64,000 nt of DNA, taken from Flavilitoribacter nigricans DSM 23189 = NBRC 102662. Lineage in GTDB: Bacteria > Bacteroidota > Bacteroidia > Chitinophagales > Saprospiraceae. Of the stretch, positions 16,464 to 25,448 are shown one piece after another. Both the position numbers and the translations under genes were made by a program. How positions within the stretch are numbered: position 1 is the stretch's first letter; each line of letters begins with the position of its first letter. The stretch is from the NCBI RefSeq assembly GCF_002646595.1, contig NZ_PDUD01000020.1, positions 186,001 through 250,000 on the forward strand. Reading direction: 5' to 3'. Under the pieces are notes generated by a model. The model made no database searches and was not told the DNA's origin. It saw nothing but the letters and a program-made list of their open reading frames with translations.

Positions 16464-17561
16464 ATGACAGCATTTGATTATACTTACTACGGAACGAAGG
16501 TTAAAGCCGGATCGCTGATCGAGTTTCTGGAATACATGTTCGATATCAACGCCAAAGCGGCCGAAGCCGGTAAACTGCAGACGCCCGTATGCATCTGGGG
16601 ATTACACGGTATCGGAAAAACGGAGATCGTACGCGATCTGGCCCGACGGAAAGATTATGGGTTTTCTTACATCGCCCCGGCACAGTTCGAGGAAATGGGA
16701 GACCTGCTGGGAATGCCCACTATTGACGGTGACGCTACGGTATTCCGGGCGCCGGACTGGGTGCCCCGGGAAGAAAAACCCGGTATCCTGCTGATCGATG
16801 ATGTCAACCGGGCGGACGATCGCATCCTGCGGGGGATCATGCAGTTGCTCCAGAATTACGAGCTGGTAAGCTGGAGCCTGCCCAAAGGCTGGCAGATCGT
16901 ACTGACGGCCAACCCCGACGGGGGCGACTATTCGGTCACTCCGCTCGATGATGCGATGTTGACCCGGATGATGCACATCACGCTGACCTTCGACGAGGTC
17001 GAATGGGCGCGCTGGGCGCAGGCCAGCGGTATCGATAGCCGGGGTATCGACTTCGTTTTGACCTATCCCGAAATGATGCAGGGGCAACGCACTACACCGC
17101 GTACCCTAGTGCAGTTCTTCCAGGCCATTGCCCCCATTGAAGACCTGAACCAAAACCTGGGACTGGTGAAGATCCTGGGCGATTCCTGTCTGGATGCCGA
17201 AACGGTAGCCGCTTTTATTGCGTTTGTCCAGGAAAGTCTGCACAAGCTACCGGAACCAGCCGAACTACTGGCTGCTTCCTCCGATACGGAATTCCGGAAG
17301 CAATTGGAGCCATTGATACAGGAAAAACCCGTACGCGTCGATCTCTTATCGACGCTGGCCTTCCGACTTTTTACTTTTGGCACCGATCCGAACGGGCAGG
17401 CACAGGCCGGACAGGTGGAAAATATGAAGCGCTTCCTGCTGCTGGACGCCATACCCGCGGACGTCCGGCTCGGCCTGGCGCGCAACCTGGCCACCACCAA
17501 ACTGTCCGTCTGGCAGGAACTCCTGGAAGACCCCGACCTGATGGATCTCTTGCTGGGCTGA
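16464..17561 (+). CDS. MoxR-type AAA+ ATPase
   Basis: The 365-residue protein has a Walker A motif G46-LHGIGKT-E, a Walker B motif ILLIDDVNRA (D111-D112), a sensor-1-like IVLTANPDGG and an arginine in MLTRMMH, all in the order of MoxR/CbbQ-like AAA+ proteins. The C-terminal 150 residues are helical lid material. It most likely works with the VWA protein encoded just upstream. The gene stops 29 bases before the next start, so the M28 peptidase gene may be in the same transcript. Confidence 0.92.
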   Translation: MTAFDYTYYGTKVKAGSLIEFLEYMFDINAKAAEAGKLQTPVCIWGLHGIGKTEIVRDLARRKDYGFSYIAPAQFEEMGDLLGMPTIDGDATVFRAPDWVPREEKPGILLIDDVNRADDRILRGIMQLLQNYELVSWSLPKGWQIVLTANPDGGDYSVTPLDDAMLTRMMHITLTFDEVEWARWAQASGIDSRGIDFVLTYPEMMQGQRTTPRTLVQFFQAIAPIEDLNQNLGLVKILGDSCLDAETVAAFIAFVQESLHKLPEPAELLAASSDTEFRKQLEPLIQEKPVRVDLLSTLAFRLFTFGTDPNGQAQAGQVENMKRFLLLDAIPADVRLGLARNLATTKLSVWQELLEDPDLMDLLLG

Positions 17562-17590
17562 TTTTGAACAACCAAATAATTTCAAATTTA

Positions 17591-19105
17591 ATGAAGAACT
17601 TTCTTATTGTCATCCTGATCATAGGCGGCGCGCTACAATTTTCTTCCGCCCAATCGGGCAAGGCGCAACTGCCGGAATTTCAACTGGAAAAAAGCGATAT
17701 AGAGGCGCAACTCCGATTCATTGCGTCCGATGAACTGATGGGTCGCCGGACCGGATCGATCGGTAATAATATTGCCGCCCGTTTCATTGCCGCAGAACTG
17801 GAAGCGCTGGGATATCGTTCGCCGGAAGGTGCCGACGATTATTTTCAAAAGATCAACTTCGCCGCCAGCCGTCCTCCCCGGGAAGGCAGCCTTCGTCTGG
17901 GAGATAAGGATTTTGCCCTGGGCGAGGATCTCATCCTGCTGGACGGAGAAAAGAAGACCGTCAAAGCACCGGCCGTTTATGCGGAATATGGCTGGATCGA
18001 CGAGGCCGCCGGCCGCAATGATTACGCCGATCTGGATGTGAAAGGGAAAGTCGTCATTATCCTTTCCGGACTGCCGGACAGCAACGATCCTTCGGAGGTT
18101 TTTGCAGCCATGTCGACTAAAAGAAAACTGGCGGCCGACCGCGGAGCCGTAGCGCTGATTGAAGTGTATACCTTGTCTTATCCCTGGACGTTTTTTCGCA
18201 ATTACTTTAGCCGGGAACGCATCGAACCTTCGGCGGGCGAAAATAAGGATGGATTGATCTACGCCTGGATCCAGGTGACCGACCGGTCCGATATCGAAGC
18301 GCTGAAAAATGGCAAAAGTCTCTCGGTAGAGCTGGAAAGCGGAAACGGAACGTACAAAAGTATGGCTTCCCAGAATGTCATTGGTGTGCTGGAAGGAACG
18401 GATCCCAAACTGAAGGAGGAGTATATCTTGCTGACGGCCCACTACGATCATGTCGGTACCGGCCGGCAGGGAGGTGGCGCTTTCGGTCCCCAGGACAGCA
18501 TTTTTAACGGGGCCCGCGATAACGGCATCGGCGTAGTCGCTATTCTGGGAGCGGCAAAAGCCCTAGCTAAACAGCGCCCGAAGCGTTCGGTGATCATCCT
18601 GGCGGTAACCGCCGAGGAGATCGGTCTGCTCGGAAGCCAGTACTACGCGGCGCACCCGCTGATCCCACTCGAAAAAACGATCTTCAACCTGAATTCCGAC
18701 GGTGCGGGCTACACCAATACCGAAGCGGCCGGCATCATCGGCTGGGACCGCACCGGTACGAATAAGTCGGTAGAACAGGGACTGGCGGCCTTTGGGCTCG
18801 AAGTGATCCCCGAGCCGGCGCGTGAACAGGGGTTATTCGATCGCTCCGACAATGTGTCTTTCGCCCGGGAGGGAGTACCCTGTCTGACTTTTAGTCCGGG
18901 ATTCGAGACCTTCAACCAGGAGCTGATGAAAAATTACCACCAGGTAACGGACGAAGCGGATACGGTGGATTTTGATTACGTCCAGAAATTTGTGCAGGCA
19001 TTTGCCCACACGGCCCGCCTGATCGCCGATGCGGATAAGCGGCCGGTCTGGGTGGCTGGAGATAAATACGAGGCGGCCGGCAAGGCGCTTTATGAGAAAA
19101 AATAA
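17591..19105 (+). CDS. M28-family metallopeptidase, exported
   Basis: The ATG at 17591 gives a signal peptide (MKNFLIVILIIGGALQFSSA, residues 1-20); an earlier in-frame ATG at 17564 adds nine residues and is less likely. A PA-like insert (about 100-260) precedes the M28 core. Metal-binding positions are visible: AHYDH near residue 283, ARDNGIG near 308, TAEEIG near 341, NSDGAG near 369 and NYHQV near 449. These are the five zinc ligands of di-zinc aminopeptidases. The protein probably degrades peptides in the periplasm or outside. The intermediate EE pair includes the general base. No lipobox or T9SS domain is seen. Confidence 0.92.
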   Translation: MKNFLIVILIIGGALQFSSAQSGKAQLPEFQLEKSDIEAQLRFIASDELMGRRTGSIGNNIAARFIAAELEALGYRSPEGADDYFQKINFAASRPPREGSLRLGDKDFALGEDLILLDGEKKTVKAPAVYAEYGWIDEAAGRNDYADLDVKGKVVIILSGLPDSNDPSEVFAAMSTKRKLAADRGAVALIEVYTLSYPWTFFRNYFSRERIEPSAGENKDGLIYAWIQVTDRSDIEALKNGKSLSVELESGNGTYKSMASQNVIGVLEGTDPKLKEEYILLTAHYDHVGTGRQGGGAFGPQDSIFNGARDNGIGVVAILGAAKALAKQRPKRSVIILAVTAEEIGLLGSQYYAAHPLIPLEKTIFNLNSDGAGYTNTEAAGIIGWDRTGTNKSVEQGLAAFGLEVIPEPAREQGLFDRSDNVSFAREGVPCLTFSPGFETFNQELMKNYHQVTDEADTVDFDYVQKFVQAFAHTARLIADADKRPVWVAGDKYEAAGKALYEKK

Positions 19106-19140
19106 TTTATGGACATTTAGCTTCAAGCAACATAAGAAAT

Positions 19141-19241
19141 CACCGCAAAGGCGCCAAGCCGCAAAGATTTAGAGCTATCTTATTCGGAAAATTTGCCGCC
19201 GGCAAATTCACAAAACTTAGCGCCTTTGCGCCTTTGCGGTG
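19141..19241. repeat. intergenic inverted repeat element
   Basis: CACCGCAAAGGCGC (19141-19154) and its exact reverse complement GCGCCTTTGCGGTG (19228-19241) bracket about 70 bases. The centre holds a second palindrome, AATTTGCCG and CGGCAAATT around one base (19190-19208). Elements with this CCGCAAAGGCGC core are common between genes in Bacteroidota. It may also fold as a terminator for the M28 gene. Confidence 0.75.
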
Positions 19242-19356
19242 AAAATAAATTAGTTTATGGAGCTGGCATTATAAAATATTAATTGTCAGGTATTTATATC
19301 TGAAATAGATATTATTTATTCAGGCTAGATCATAACTTTCCATTGCAGACCTGCCC

Positions 19357-19839
19357 TCACCCTTTCAGACTTTCCAGCGTCTTAAATAATGCGCCGTCCC
19401 GGGAGATCAGGGCGCCGTCTTCCATCATTTTGAAGAGTTCCATTTTGCGGTTGGGATGGTATTTCTTTTGCGCGGTATAGATCTTCAGTTTGGCGCCGCT
19501 GCTGGCCAGCAGGCGTGACATTTCCTCCGGGTCCTGCGCCTGGGTGAAATCGATATCCGATTTACCATCCACCAGCAGTCCGTTCATAACGATCTTGTGC
19601 TTTTCGCAGTGGAAGATCTTGATATCCTTCGGCGTTTTGTATTCCAGGTATTCGATCTGATCCAGGGTCTTGTCGAATATGATGTCACTAAAAAGTTCGA
19701 TCAGTCCCTCGGCTTTTGCGGGGTCATCTTCTTTGATCTTTTCCCAGTCCGGTCCGGGAATGCCGTTGGCGGACAGAAACTGGATAAAATCCTGTTCCAG
19801 TTCACTCAGTTCCTCCAAAGTCAGTCTACGGTATTTCAT
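19357..19839 (-). CDS. DUF6495 family protein
   Basis: The start was set at 19839 (MKYRRLTLEELSELEQDF), which matches the conserved beginning of this family. The longer frame to 19989 adds 50 residues with no family character. The 160-residue soluble protein has a helical start, the segment DWEKIKEDDPAKAEGLIELF and the beta-rich part YLEYKTPKDIKIFHCEKHKI. DUF6495 is restricted to Bacteroidota and has no known function. No signal peptide is seen. The gene stands alone between a repeat element and a gap upstream of terC. Confidence 0.75.
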   Translation of the reverse strand: MKYRRLTLEELSELEQDFIQFLSANGIPGPDWEKIKEDDPAKAEGLIELFSDIIFDKTLDQIEYLEYKTPKDIKIFHCEKHKIVMNGLLVDGKSDIDFTQAQDPEEMSRLLASSGAKLKIYTAQKKYHPNRKMELFKMMEDGALISRDGALFKTLESLKG

Positions 19840-20280
19840 ATACAGAACTTTATCTTCTTGAATTTCGGGGCAAAGGTAACTATACTGACGTAAAATTGGT
19901 TTCGGAAATCCAAACCAATTTAAGTACAGCACGTACTGGGTAAGCGTTTGCAACGGTAAAAGGTGCCGGCTGCAGCCCGGAATTGGCAATGGATCGGCGG
20001 GATAGTCTACGACCTGCGAGTTTTACCATTCTGGTTTACCGGTCTTTAGCTCTTTTCCGGCGCAAATGCCTATATAAAATGCCGCATCAACTGAACATTC
20101 TGGAAGCTTCTGATCTTACTATTATTGCGGATCGCTGCGCGTAGCAGGTGTTCATCCGCGAAAAAATGGCCCGGGAAGAAGTCGGTCTGGTATCGTCTTC
20201 CAGAAGTCGGGCTTTCTTACTGCACCTTTTATATTATTTTCCGTAACATTGCGGGAATTAAAAAATTACCCTAAAGCGCT
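19840..20280. other. divergent intergenic region
   Basis: This 440-base gap separates the start of the minus-strand DUF6495 gene from the plus-strand TerC gene, so it must carry promoters in both directions. No coding frame, terminator or clear promoter box was recognised. Confidence 0.45.
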
Positions 20281-21141
20281 ATGGATTTTATCATGCCGGA
20301 TTTTGCGAGCGCCGCCGTTTGGATGAGCTTGCTGACCCTTACCTTTCTCGAGATCGTACTGGGTATCGACAACATCATTTTTATTTCCATTGCGGCCGGT
20401 AAATTGCCACCGGAAGATCGGCCCAAAGCCACGAATATCGGGCTGATCCTGGCTATGGTACTACGGATCGTTTTGCTTTTTGGCGTGTCGATCCTAGTCG
20501 CTATGGAAGAACCCTGGTTCACTATCGACAACTCGTTCATGCATGCCGGCTTTTCCGGACAAAGCCTGATCCTGATTGCCGGAGGGATATTCCTGCTGTA
20601 CAAAAGTACCAATGAGATCCACCATAAGCTGGAAGGGGATGACCACGAAGACGCAACTTCGAAGAAAGGGAAGGCCACCTTATCCAGCGCCATTGTACAG
20701 ATAACCATTATTAATATTGTATTTTCCTTCGACTCGATCCTGACGGCCGTCGGAATGACGAACGGTCTGCAGGGGGCTCTGATCATTATGATCGTCGCGG
20801 TGGTTATTTCCGTACTGATCATGATGCTGTTTGCCAATCCGGTCGGAGATTTCGTCAATAAGCATCCGACGATCCAGATGTTGGGGCTGGCCTTCCTGAT
20901 CCTGATCGGCTTTATGCTGATCGCGGAGGGGGCTCACCTGGCCCACGTGGTGATCGCAGGGGCAGAGATCGGTGCGGTGCCGAAAGGGTATCTGTACTTC
21001 GCCATTGCCTTTTCCCTGCTGGTGGAATTCCTGAATATGCGGCTTCGCAAGAAGCAGGTGCCCGTACAGTTGCACGGTGTAAAGGAAGAGGCCGTTCGCG
21101 AAGGCGTTTTGCCAAGAGCCGAAACAAGACAAAAGAAGTAA
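20281..21141 (+). CDS. TerC family integral membrane protein
   Basis: The 286-residue protein has seven to eight membrane helices and both TerC signatures: the first helix pair with FLEIVLGIDNIIFIS (Asp in a helix) and the later FSFDSILTAVGM. TerC/Alx-type proteins move divalent metal ions, notably Mn2+ efflux in the Alx/MntP-linked branch, and were first linked to tellurite resistance. The metal here cannot be told from sequence. The C-terminal tail is charged and ends with a basic run. DoxX follows 103 bases later. Confidence 0.93.
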   Translation: MDFIMPDFASAAVWMSLLTLTFLEIVLGIDNIIFISIAAGKLPPEDRPKATNIGLILAMVLRIVLLFGVSILVAMEEPWFTIDNSFMHAGFSGQSLILIAGGIFLLYKSTNEIHHKLEGDDHEDATSKKGKATLSSAIVQITIINIVFSFDSILTAVGMTNGLQGALIIMIVAVVISVLIMMLFANPVGDFVNKHPTIQMLGLAFLILIGFMLIAEGAHLAHVVIAGAEIGAVPKGYLYFAIAFSLLVEFLNMRLRKKQVPVQLHGVKEEAVREGVLPRAETRQKK

Positions 21142-21244
21142 AATATCTGGTGCCCATTGAATATCCTGGACTGACCTGAATTCTTTAATCGCCTAACTCC
21201 GGTCGGAAAGGAGATCGTATGCCTATTCGGACGGAAAGGCAAAA

Positions 21245-21655
21245 ATGGAAAACATGTTTAATTCAAAAGGGACCGACCTGGCTCTGTTAATCTTACGCGT
21301 TGTATTCGGAGGATCAATGATCGTCGGTCACGGCTGGGGAAAACTCATGCGGCTTTTTTCCGGAGAACCGATAGAATTCGGTGATCCCTACGGCCTGGGA
21401 CCGGCCACTTCACTGGTGCTGGCTACTTTTGCCGAATTCCTCTGTGCCGCGCTGGTCACCGTCGGTTTACTGACCCGTTGGGCGCTGATCCCGCTGATCA
21501 TTACCATGCTTACGGTCGTATTTTTAGTGCACTTCGGTGATCCCTACAGCCGGGTGGAAAAAGGTATTCTTTTTCTTGGGCCTTACCTCGCGCTGTTTTT
21601 GACCGGCCCCGGAGCCTATTCCCTGGACGCTATCTGGCAGAATCGTAATGCCTGA
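21245..21655 (+). CDS. DoxX family membrane protein
   Basis: The 136-residue protein has four membrane helices with DoxX family features: ALLILRVVFGGSMIVGHGWGK in part (GGSMIVGHGWGK), LATFAEFLCAALVTVGLLTR and the second-half FLVHFGDP. DoxX relatives are quinone-interacting or redox-linked membrane proteins, but small single-domain members are mostly uncharacterised. Its distance of 36 bases from the ApbE gene makes co-transcription plausible. Confidence 0.88.
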   Translation: MENMFNSKGTDLALLILRVVFGGSMIVGHGWGKLMRLFSGEPIEFGDPYGLGPATSLVLATFAEFLCAALVTVGLLTRWALIPLIITMLTVVFLVHFGDPYSRVEKGILFLGPYLALFLTGPGAYSLDAIWQNRNA

Positions 21656-21691
21656 TCGGCTTCCGGTCACCATTCGCAAATTCGCACCATC

Positions 21692-22708
21692 ATGAGATAC
21701 AGTCTGCTGTTCGTATTCATCTTTGGTTTGCTGGCCTGTAATTCAGGTGGGCAAGAGTTGGAGGAAGTTCAGATCCTGCGCGGTGAGACCATGGGCACCT
21801 ATTATCAGGTGAGCTATGTGGGGAGCCAGCAGCCTTTTCTGCAGGAAGAGATCGACAGTTTGCTGCGGGCGATCAATGCGGAGGTGTCTACCTACGAACC
21901 GAATTCTGTGATCTCCCGGTTCAATAAATCGGCCAGAGGTATTGCGCTGGGCGAGGCACCGCATTTCTGGATCAATCTGGAAATTGCCCGTAGCGTATTC
22001 AACGTCACGGATGGCGCCTTTGATGCTACCGTAATGCCTTTGGTCAATTTCTGGGGATTCGGATTTACCGAAGACCGCCAGGGCCGCGAAGTCGATACGG
22101 TGGAAGTAAACCGGATCCGCAGCCTGGTTGGATTCGACCAGGTTCGTATGGAGGGTGATTCTCTGTTAAAGGAGAAGCCGGAGATACAGTTGGACTTTAG
22201 CGCCTGTGCCAAAGGCTACGGCGTCGACGAAGTGGGGCGTCTCCTGGAGAAAAGATCCCTGGGGCGCTATCTGGTGGATATCGGCGGCGAATCCCGGGCG
22301 CGGGGAGTCAAACCGGGGGGCTCCATCTGGCGGGTGGGGATCAATATGCCGGATGAGGACGCTTCGGTCAACGAGATCATTACGGCCTTTCCGCTGGAAA
22401 ATCGCTCGGTGGCCACTTCCGGGAATTACCGCAACTGGTACGAAGTGGACGGCGTCAAATACAGCCACACCATCAACCCCCGGTCCGGTTTTCCGGAGAG
22501 GACCGAATTGCTGAGTGCTTCGGTCTTTCACCGCGATTGTGCCGTTGCCGATGCTTACGCCACCTCCTGTATGGTACTCGGCGTGGAAAAAGCACTATCT
22601 TTGGCGGAATCCAACCCAGCAATTGAAATCTATTTGATATTTAGTCGTCCGGATGGTAGCATGGAGACGCGCTACACCAGTGGATTGAATGCATTATTTA
22701 ACGAATAA
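21692..22708 (+). CDS. apbE: FAD:protein FMN transferase (ApbE), lipoprotein
   Basis: The 338-residue protein begins with a lipoprotein signal (FVFIFGLLACNSGG, Cys16). The catalytic domain contains the family motifs GETMGTYYQVSY, DGAFDATVMPLVNFWGFG, LDFSACAKGYGVDEV, LVDIGGESRARG, TSGNYRNWYEVDG, HTINPRSGFP and AVADAYATSCMVLG. ApbE covalently attaches FMN to Thr/Ser of periplasmic-facing redox proteins such as NqrB/NqrC and RnfG. No such target is in the window. It ends 5 bases before the exonuclease gene, so the two are expressed together, probably without functional linkage. Confidence 0.95.
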   Translation: MRYSLLFVFIFGLLACNSGGQELEEVQILRGETMGTYYQVSYVGSQQPFLQEEIDSLLRAINAEVSTYEPNSVISRFNKSARGIALGEAPHFWINLEIARSVFNVTDGAFDATVMPLVNFWGFGFTEDRQGREVDTVEVNRIRSLVGFDQVRMEGDSLLKEKPEIQLDFSACAKGYGVDEVGRLLEKRSLGRYLVDIGGESRARGVKPGGSIWRVGINMPDEDASVNEIITAFPLENRSVATSGNYRNWYEVDGVKYSHTINPRSGFPERTELLSASVFHRDCAVADAYATSCMVLGVEKALSLAESNPAIEIYLIFSRPDGSMETRYTSGLNALFNE

Positions 22709-22713
22709 CGTTT

Positions 22714-23535
22714 ATGGAATTACCCCTGAAAAAAGATCTCTGCTTTTTCGACATCGAATCAACCGGCTTAAATGTAGTCCGGGACCGCATTCTCCAGATC
22801 GCCATTAAAAAATTCTTTGCCGGTGGTAAAGATCCCGAAGACCTGGTCATGCTGATTAATCCCGGAGTGCCCATTTCCATCGAAGCCATGCTGGTGCACG
22901 GTATTCAGCCCAAGGATGTGGCGAATAAGCCGGTATTCGCGCAGGTAGCGCAGAAGATCTACGATTTTATTGGGGACGCTGATCTGGCCGGTTACAATTC
23001 CAATCGCTTCGACATCCCTATCCTGATGGAGGAGTTCGCCCGCGTAGGTATTGAATTCACGATGGATAACCGCCGGACGATCGATGTGCAACGCATTTTC
23101 TATAAAATGGAACCCCGCACCCTGAAAGCTGCGCTGAAGTATTACTGCGACAAAGAACTCGAGGATGCCCACGACGCTATGGCGGATGTAGAGGCTACCG
23201 TAGATGTTTTCTTCGGGCAGCTCAAACGCTACGAAGGGATCGATTATGTCGACGGCGACGGTGAAGTGACCCCGGCTCCGGTGGTGGCGGATGTCCAGTC
23301 GCTACACGATTTCACCAACGATATGCGTTTTGTTGATGCAACTCAGAAATTGAAGTACGATCACAATGGCGTCATTGTATTTAATTTCGGAAAATACAAT
23401 GGCAAGCCCGCCGCCGAGGTGCTTTCCCGGGATAAACAGTACTACAACTGGATCCTTAACAAGGAATTTACTTCTCAGGTGAAACAGATTGTGAAGAAAC
23501 TAGTGAAAGACTTTGAAAAATCAAATAAAGGATAA
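22714..23535 (+). CDS. DEDDh 3'-5' exonuclease with DUF3820-like C-terminus
   Basis: The 273-residue protein starts with an RNase T/DnaQ-type exonuclease domain. Visible active-site residues are D13 and E15 in FFDIESTGLN, an Asp in YNSNRFDIPIL, and the His and Asp of DAHDAMADVEAT. The C-terminal 80 residues carry FNFGKYNGKPAAEVLSRD and YYNWILN, the short domain found at the end of exodeoxyribonuclease X-type proteins (DUF3820-like). It likely trims single-stranded ends in DNA repair or RNA turnover. The stop lies inside the next gene's start (23-base overlap). Confidence 0.9.
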   Translation: MELPLKKDLCFFDIESTGLNVVRDRILQIAIKKFFAGGKDPEDLVMLINPGVPISIEAMLVHGIQPKDVANKPVFAQVAQKIYDFIGDADLAGYNSNRFDIPILMEEFARVGIEFTMDNRRTIDVQRIFYKMEPRTLKAALKYYCDKELEDAHDAMADVEATVDVFFGQLKRYEGIDYVDGDGEVTPAPVVADVQSLHDFTNDMRFVDATQKLKYDHNGVIVFNFGKYNGKPAAEVLSRDKQYYNWILNKEFTSQVKQIVKKLVKDFEKSNKG

Positions 23536-24436
23536 TATCGCCCTGGGCTTTGCCGGGGCCTGGTCCCGGATCACCACCTTTGCTATCGCTTTCTTAATTG
23601 TTTCCTGTTTTTCAGCTTGTTACGAACAGGTGGATGGCTGCCTGGATACCAATGCCTTAAATTTTAGCCTGGACGCCGACCGGGAATGTGACGGCTGCTG
23701 CACGTATCCCGCGCTCTCGATCCGGCTGGTACACCAGTGGATCGATGCAGATACCAGCTTCACCTTCCGGTATACGAGTGGCGCATTTAAAGACGGGGGA
23801 GGAAATCCTTTCGTGATTGACCGGATCACTTATTATCTGCAGAATTTTAGTCTGGTGACGGATGCGGGTACCCGCGTCAGCACTACGGACACCGTACTGG
23901 TGGGCTACCTGAACGATATCGGCTTCTACGAGGATCGTTATATTCCCGACGATTACCTCCTGATCAACGCTACCGTCTCCTCGGCCTTTGAGGTGGGCAC
24001 GCTTGCGCAGAATGGTAATTTTACCCAATTGCAGTTCGAACTGGGCGTTGATGATTTTATGGACCGCATCCTTCCGGGCTCCCTGACCAACAACCACCCA
24101 CTTTCCCTACTGGATACAACGATGTACGATCTCAATAACGGCCGCTACGTGTCCAATCGGCTGGACCTGGCCCGGGATACGACCCAGAACGCCGAAGACC
24201 TTTTGTTACAGTACGGCGCGGAAAGATCTACCGTACCCGTATCGGTAGCTATCCCCGGAGGTTTTCCGCTTCCCGCCGGTTTCAACATGGTGGTCACCCT
24301 CCAGGTGAACTACGCGGAGTGGTTCCAGAACGTCAATAATATCGCCACCGCTACTCCGGAGACCATCATTCCCCAAATTGTCGCCGGCCTGCCAAATTCA
24401 TTTACTTTAGTGGACATTACCGTGAATCAACAGTAG
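23513..24436 (+). CDS. MbnP-like lipoprotein with Cys-rich N-terminal motif
   Basis: The 307-residue protein has a late hydrophobic signal (about residues 22-36, FLIVSCFSACYEQ, Cys36 a likely lipid anchor). Next comes a Cys-rich stretch GCLDTNALNFSLDA...CDGCCTYP that resembles the GCTDP-ALNY motif of many Bacteroidota surface proteins. The remainder matches the MbnP domain pattern: LSIRLVHQWIDADTSF, RITYYLQNFSLV, a central FTQLQFELGVDD and beta-rich C-terminus. MbnP proteins bind copper in partnership with the di-heme MbnH enzyme. The start overlaps the exonuclease gene. The conserved Trp-rich motif seen in the next gene is not evident here. Confidence 0.75.
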   Translation: MKNQIKDNIALGFAGAWSRITTFAIAFLIVSCFSACYEQVDGCLDTNALNFSLDADRECDGCCTYPALSIRLVHQWIDADTSFTFRYTSGAFKDGGGNPFVIDRITYYLQNFSLVTDAGTRVSTTDTVLVGYLNDIGFYEDRYIPDDYLLINATVSSAFEVGTLAQNGNFTQLQFELGVDDFMDRILPGSLTNNHPLSLLDTTMYDLNNGRYVSNRLDLARDTTQNAEDLLLQYGAERSTVPVSVAIPGGFPLPAGFNMVVTLQVNYAEWFQNVNNIATATPETIIPQIVAGLPNSFTLVDITVNQQ

Positions 24437-24656
24437 TTTTATTAATAGCGCAACAACCACCGGCCATCGGTATTTGTTGTATTTATACTTCCCGGGAGGG
24501 TTTAGGTAAGCTGCGGATAACTACTTTGAAGCGTGATCAGTTCCATTGATCCGGTTGCAATTACAGCCGATGATCACCCTTATTTCCTCGCTACCCAACC
24601 AACTCCGGGTGAACAAAAGGCCTGTCTGAACATTACTGGGTTTTAAAACAAGACCA

Positions 24657-25448
24657 ATGAAACACACTCCATTATTTTTTATTCCAATTCTATTGTTGTC
24701 ATTATTTATAACGGCCTGCGATCAAAAAGAAGAGATCAGTACCGGGAGCCTGGAAATTGTTTTCAAGGGGACTTTCGGCAACGAGCCGTTGTACATGTTC
24801 GGGCGTAGTTATGACTATCGCGGAGATGCCGCAGTAAAATGGCAATTGTTCCAGTTCTTTTTATCCGATCTGGAATTGCTGGGTTCCGGTAATGCGGTCA
24901 AACCGCACATGCTCAGCGCCATTGAATCGGTAAGCTTCGGCGATATCCAAAGTGAAGAGGAAGCACTGGAAGGCTATGCGCTGCGGTTCAATGATATCGA
25001 GACCGGTACTTATTCCGGTCTGCAGTTCGGCCTGGGCGTAGCGCCCGAACTCAACGCTACCCAACCGAGTGATTACACTCCGTCGGAACCGCTGGCCCAG
25101 GTCAGCAGCTACTGGGAGGCAGCGTCGAGCTACATCTATACCAAGATCGAAGGTAATGCCGACCTGGATAATGACGGCCAATTTGGCGAGGATGAGGAAA
25201 AACTCACCTATCACCTCGGGGCATCCGAGCTTTTTCAGAAACGGACGCTGCCGGTGACCATCGATATCCGGGAAAATTCCACCACTTCGATCGTGGTAAA
25301 CGTCGATCTGCTCAAAGCCCTGGAGAACACGGCCGAAGGGACCTTTATCGACTTCCGCCAGACGCCCAGAGATCACCACAAGAACCCGGACGTATACAAC
25401 TTTGTAATTACACAATTGCGGGAAAGTGCGATCAGTATCGGTAATTAA
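24657..25448 (+). CDS. MbnP family copper-associated lipoprotein
   Basis: The 263-residue protein has a clear lipoprotein signal (LLSLFITACDQ, Cys21). The body follows the MbnP family: LEIVFKGTFGNEPL, WQLFQFFLSDLELLG, YSGLQFGLGVAPELNATQPSD cut at its core GLQFGLGVAPELN, then YWEAASSYIYTKIEGNAD with the conserved Trp and KIEG, and a final VDLLKAL segment. In the characterised pair MbnH oxidises a Trp of MbnP to kynurenine, creating a copper site; whether this Trp is the target is inference. The downstream peroxidase gene starts inside this gene, so the pair is tightly coupled. Confidence 0.85.
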   Translation: MKHTPLFFIPILLLSLFITACDQKEEISTGSLEIVFKGTFGNEPLYMFGRSYDYRGDAAVKWQLFQFFLSDLELLGSGNAVKPHMLSAIESVSFGDIQSEEEALEGYALRFNDIETGTYSGLQFGLGVAPELNATQPSDYTPSEPLAQVSSYWEAASSYIYTKIEGNADLDNDGQFGEDEEKLTYHLGASELFQKRTLPVTIDIRENSTTSIVVNVDLLKALENTAEGTFIDFRQTPRDHHKNPDVYNFVITQLRESAISIGN

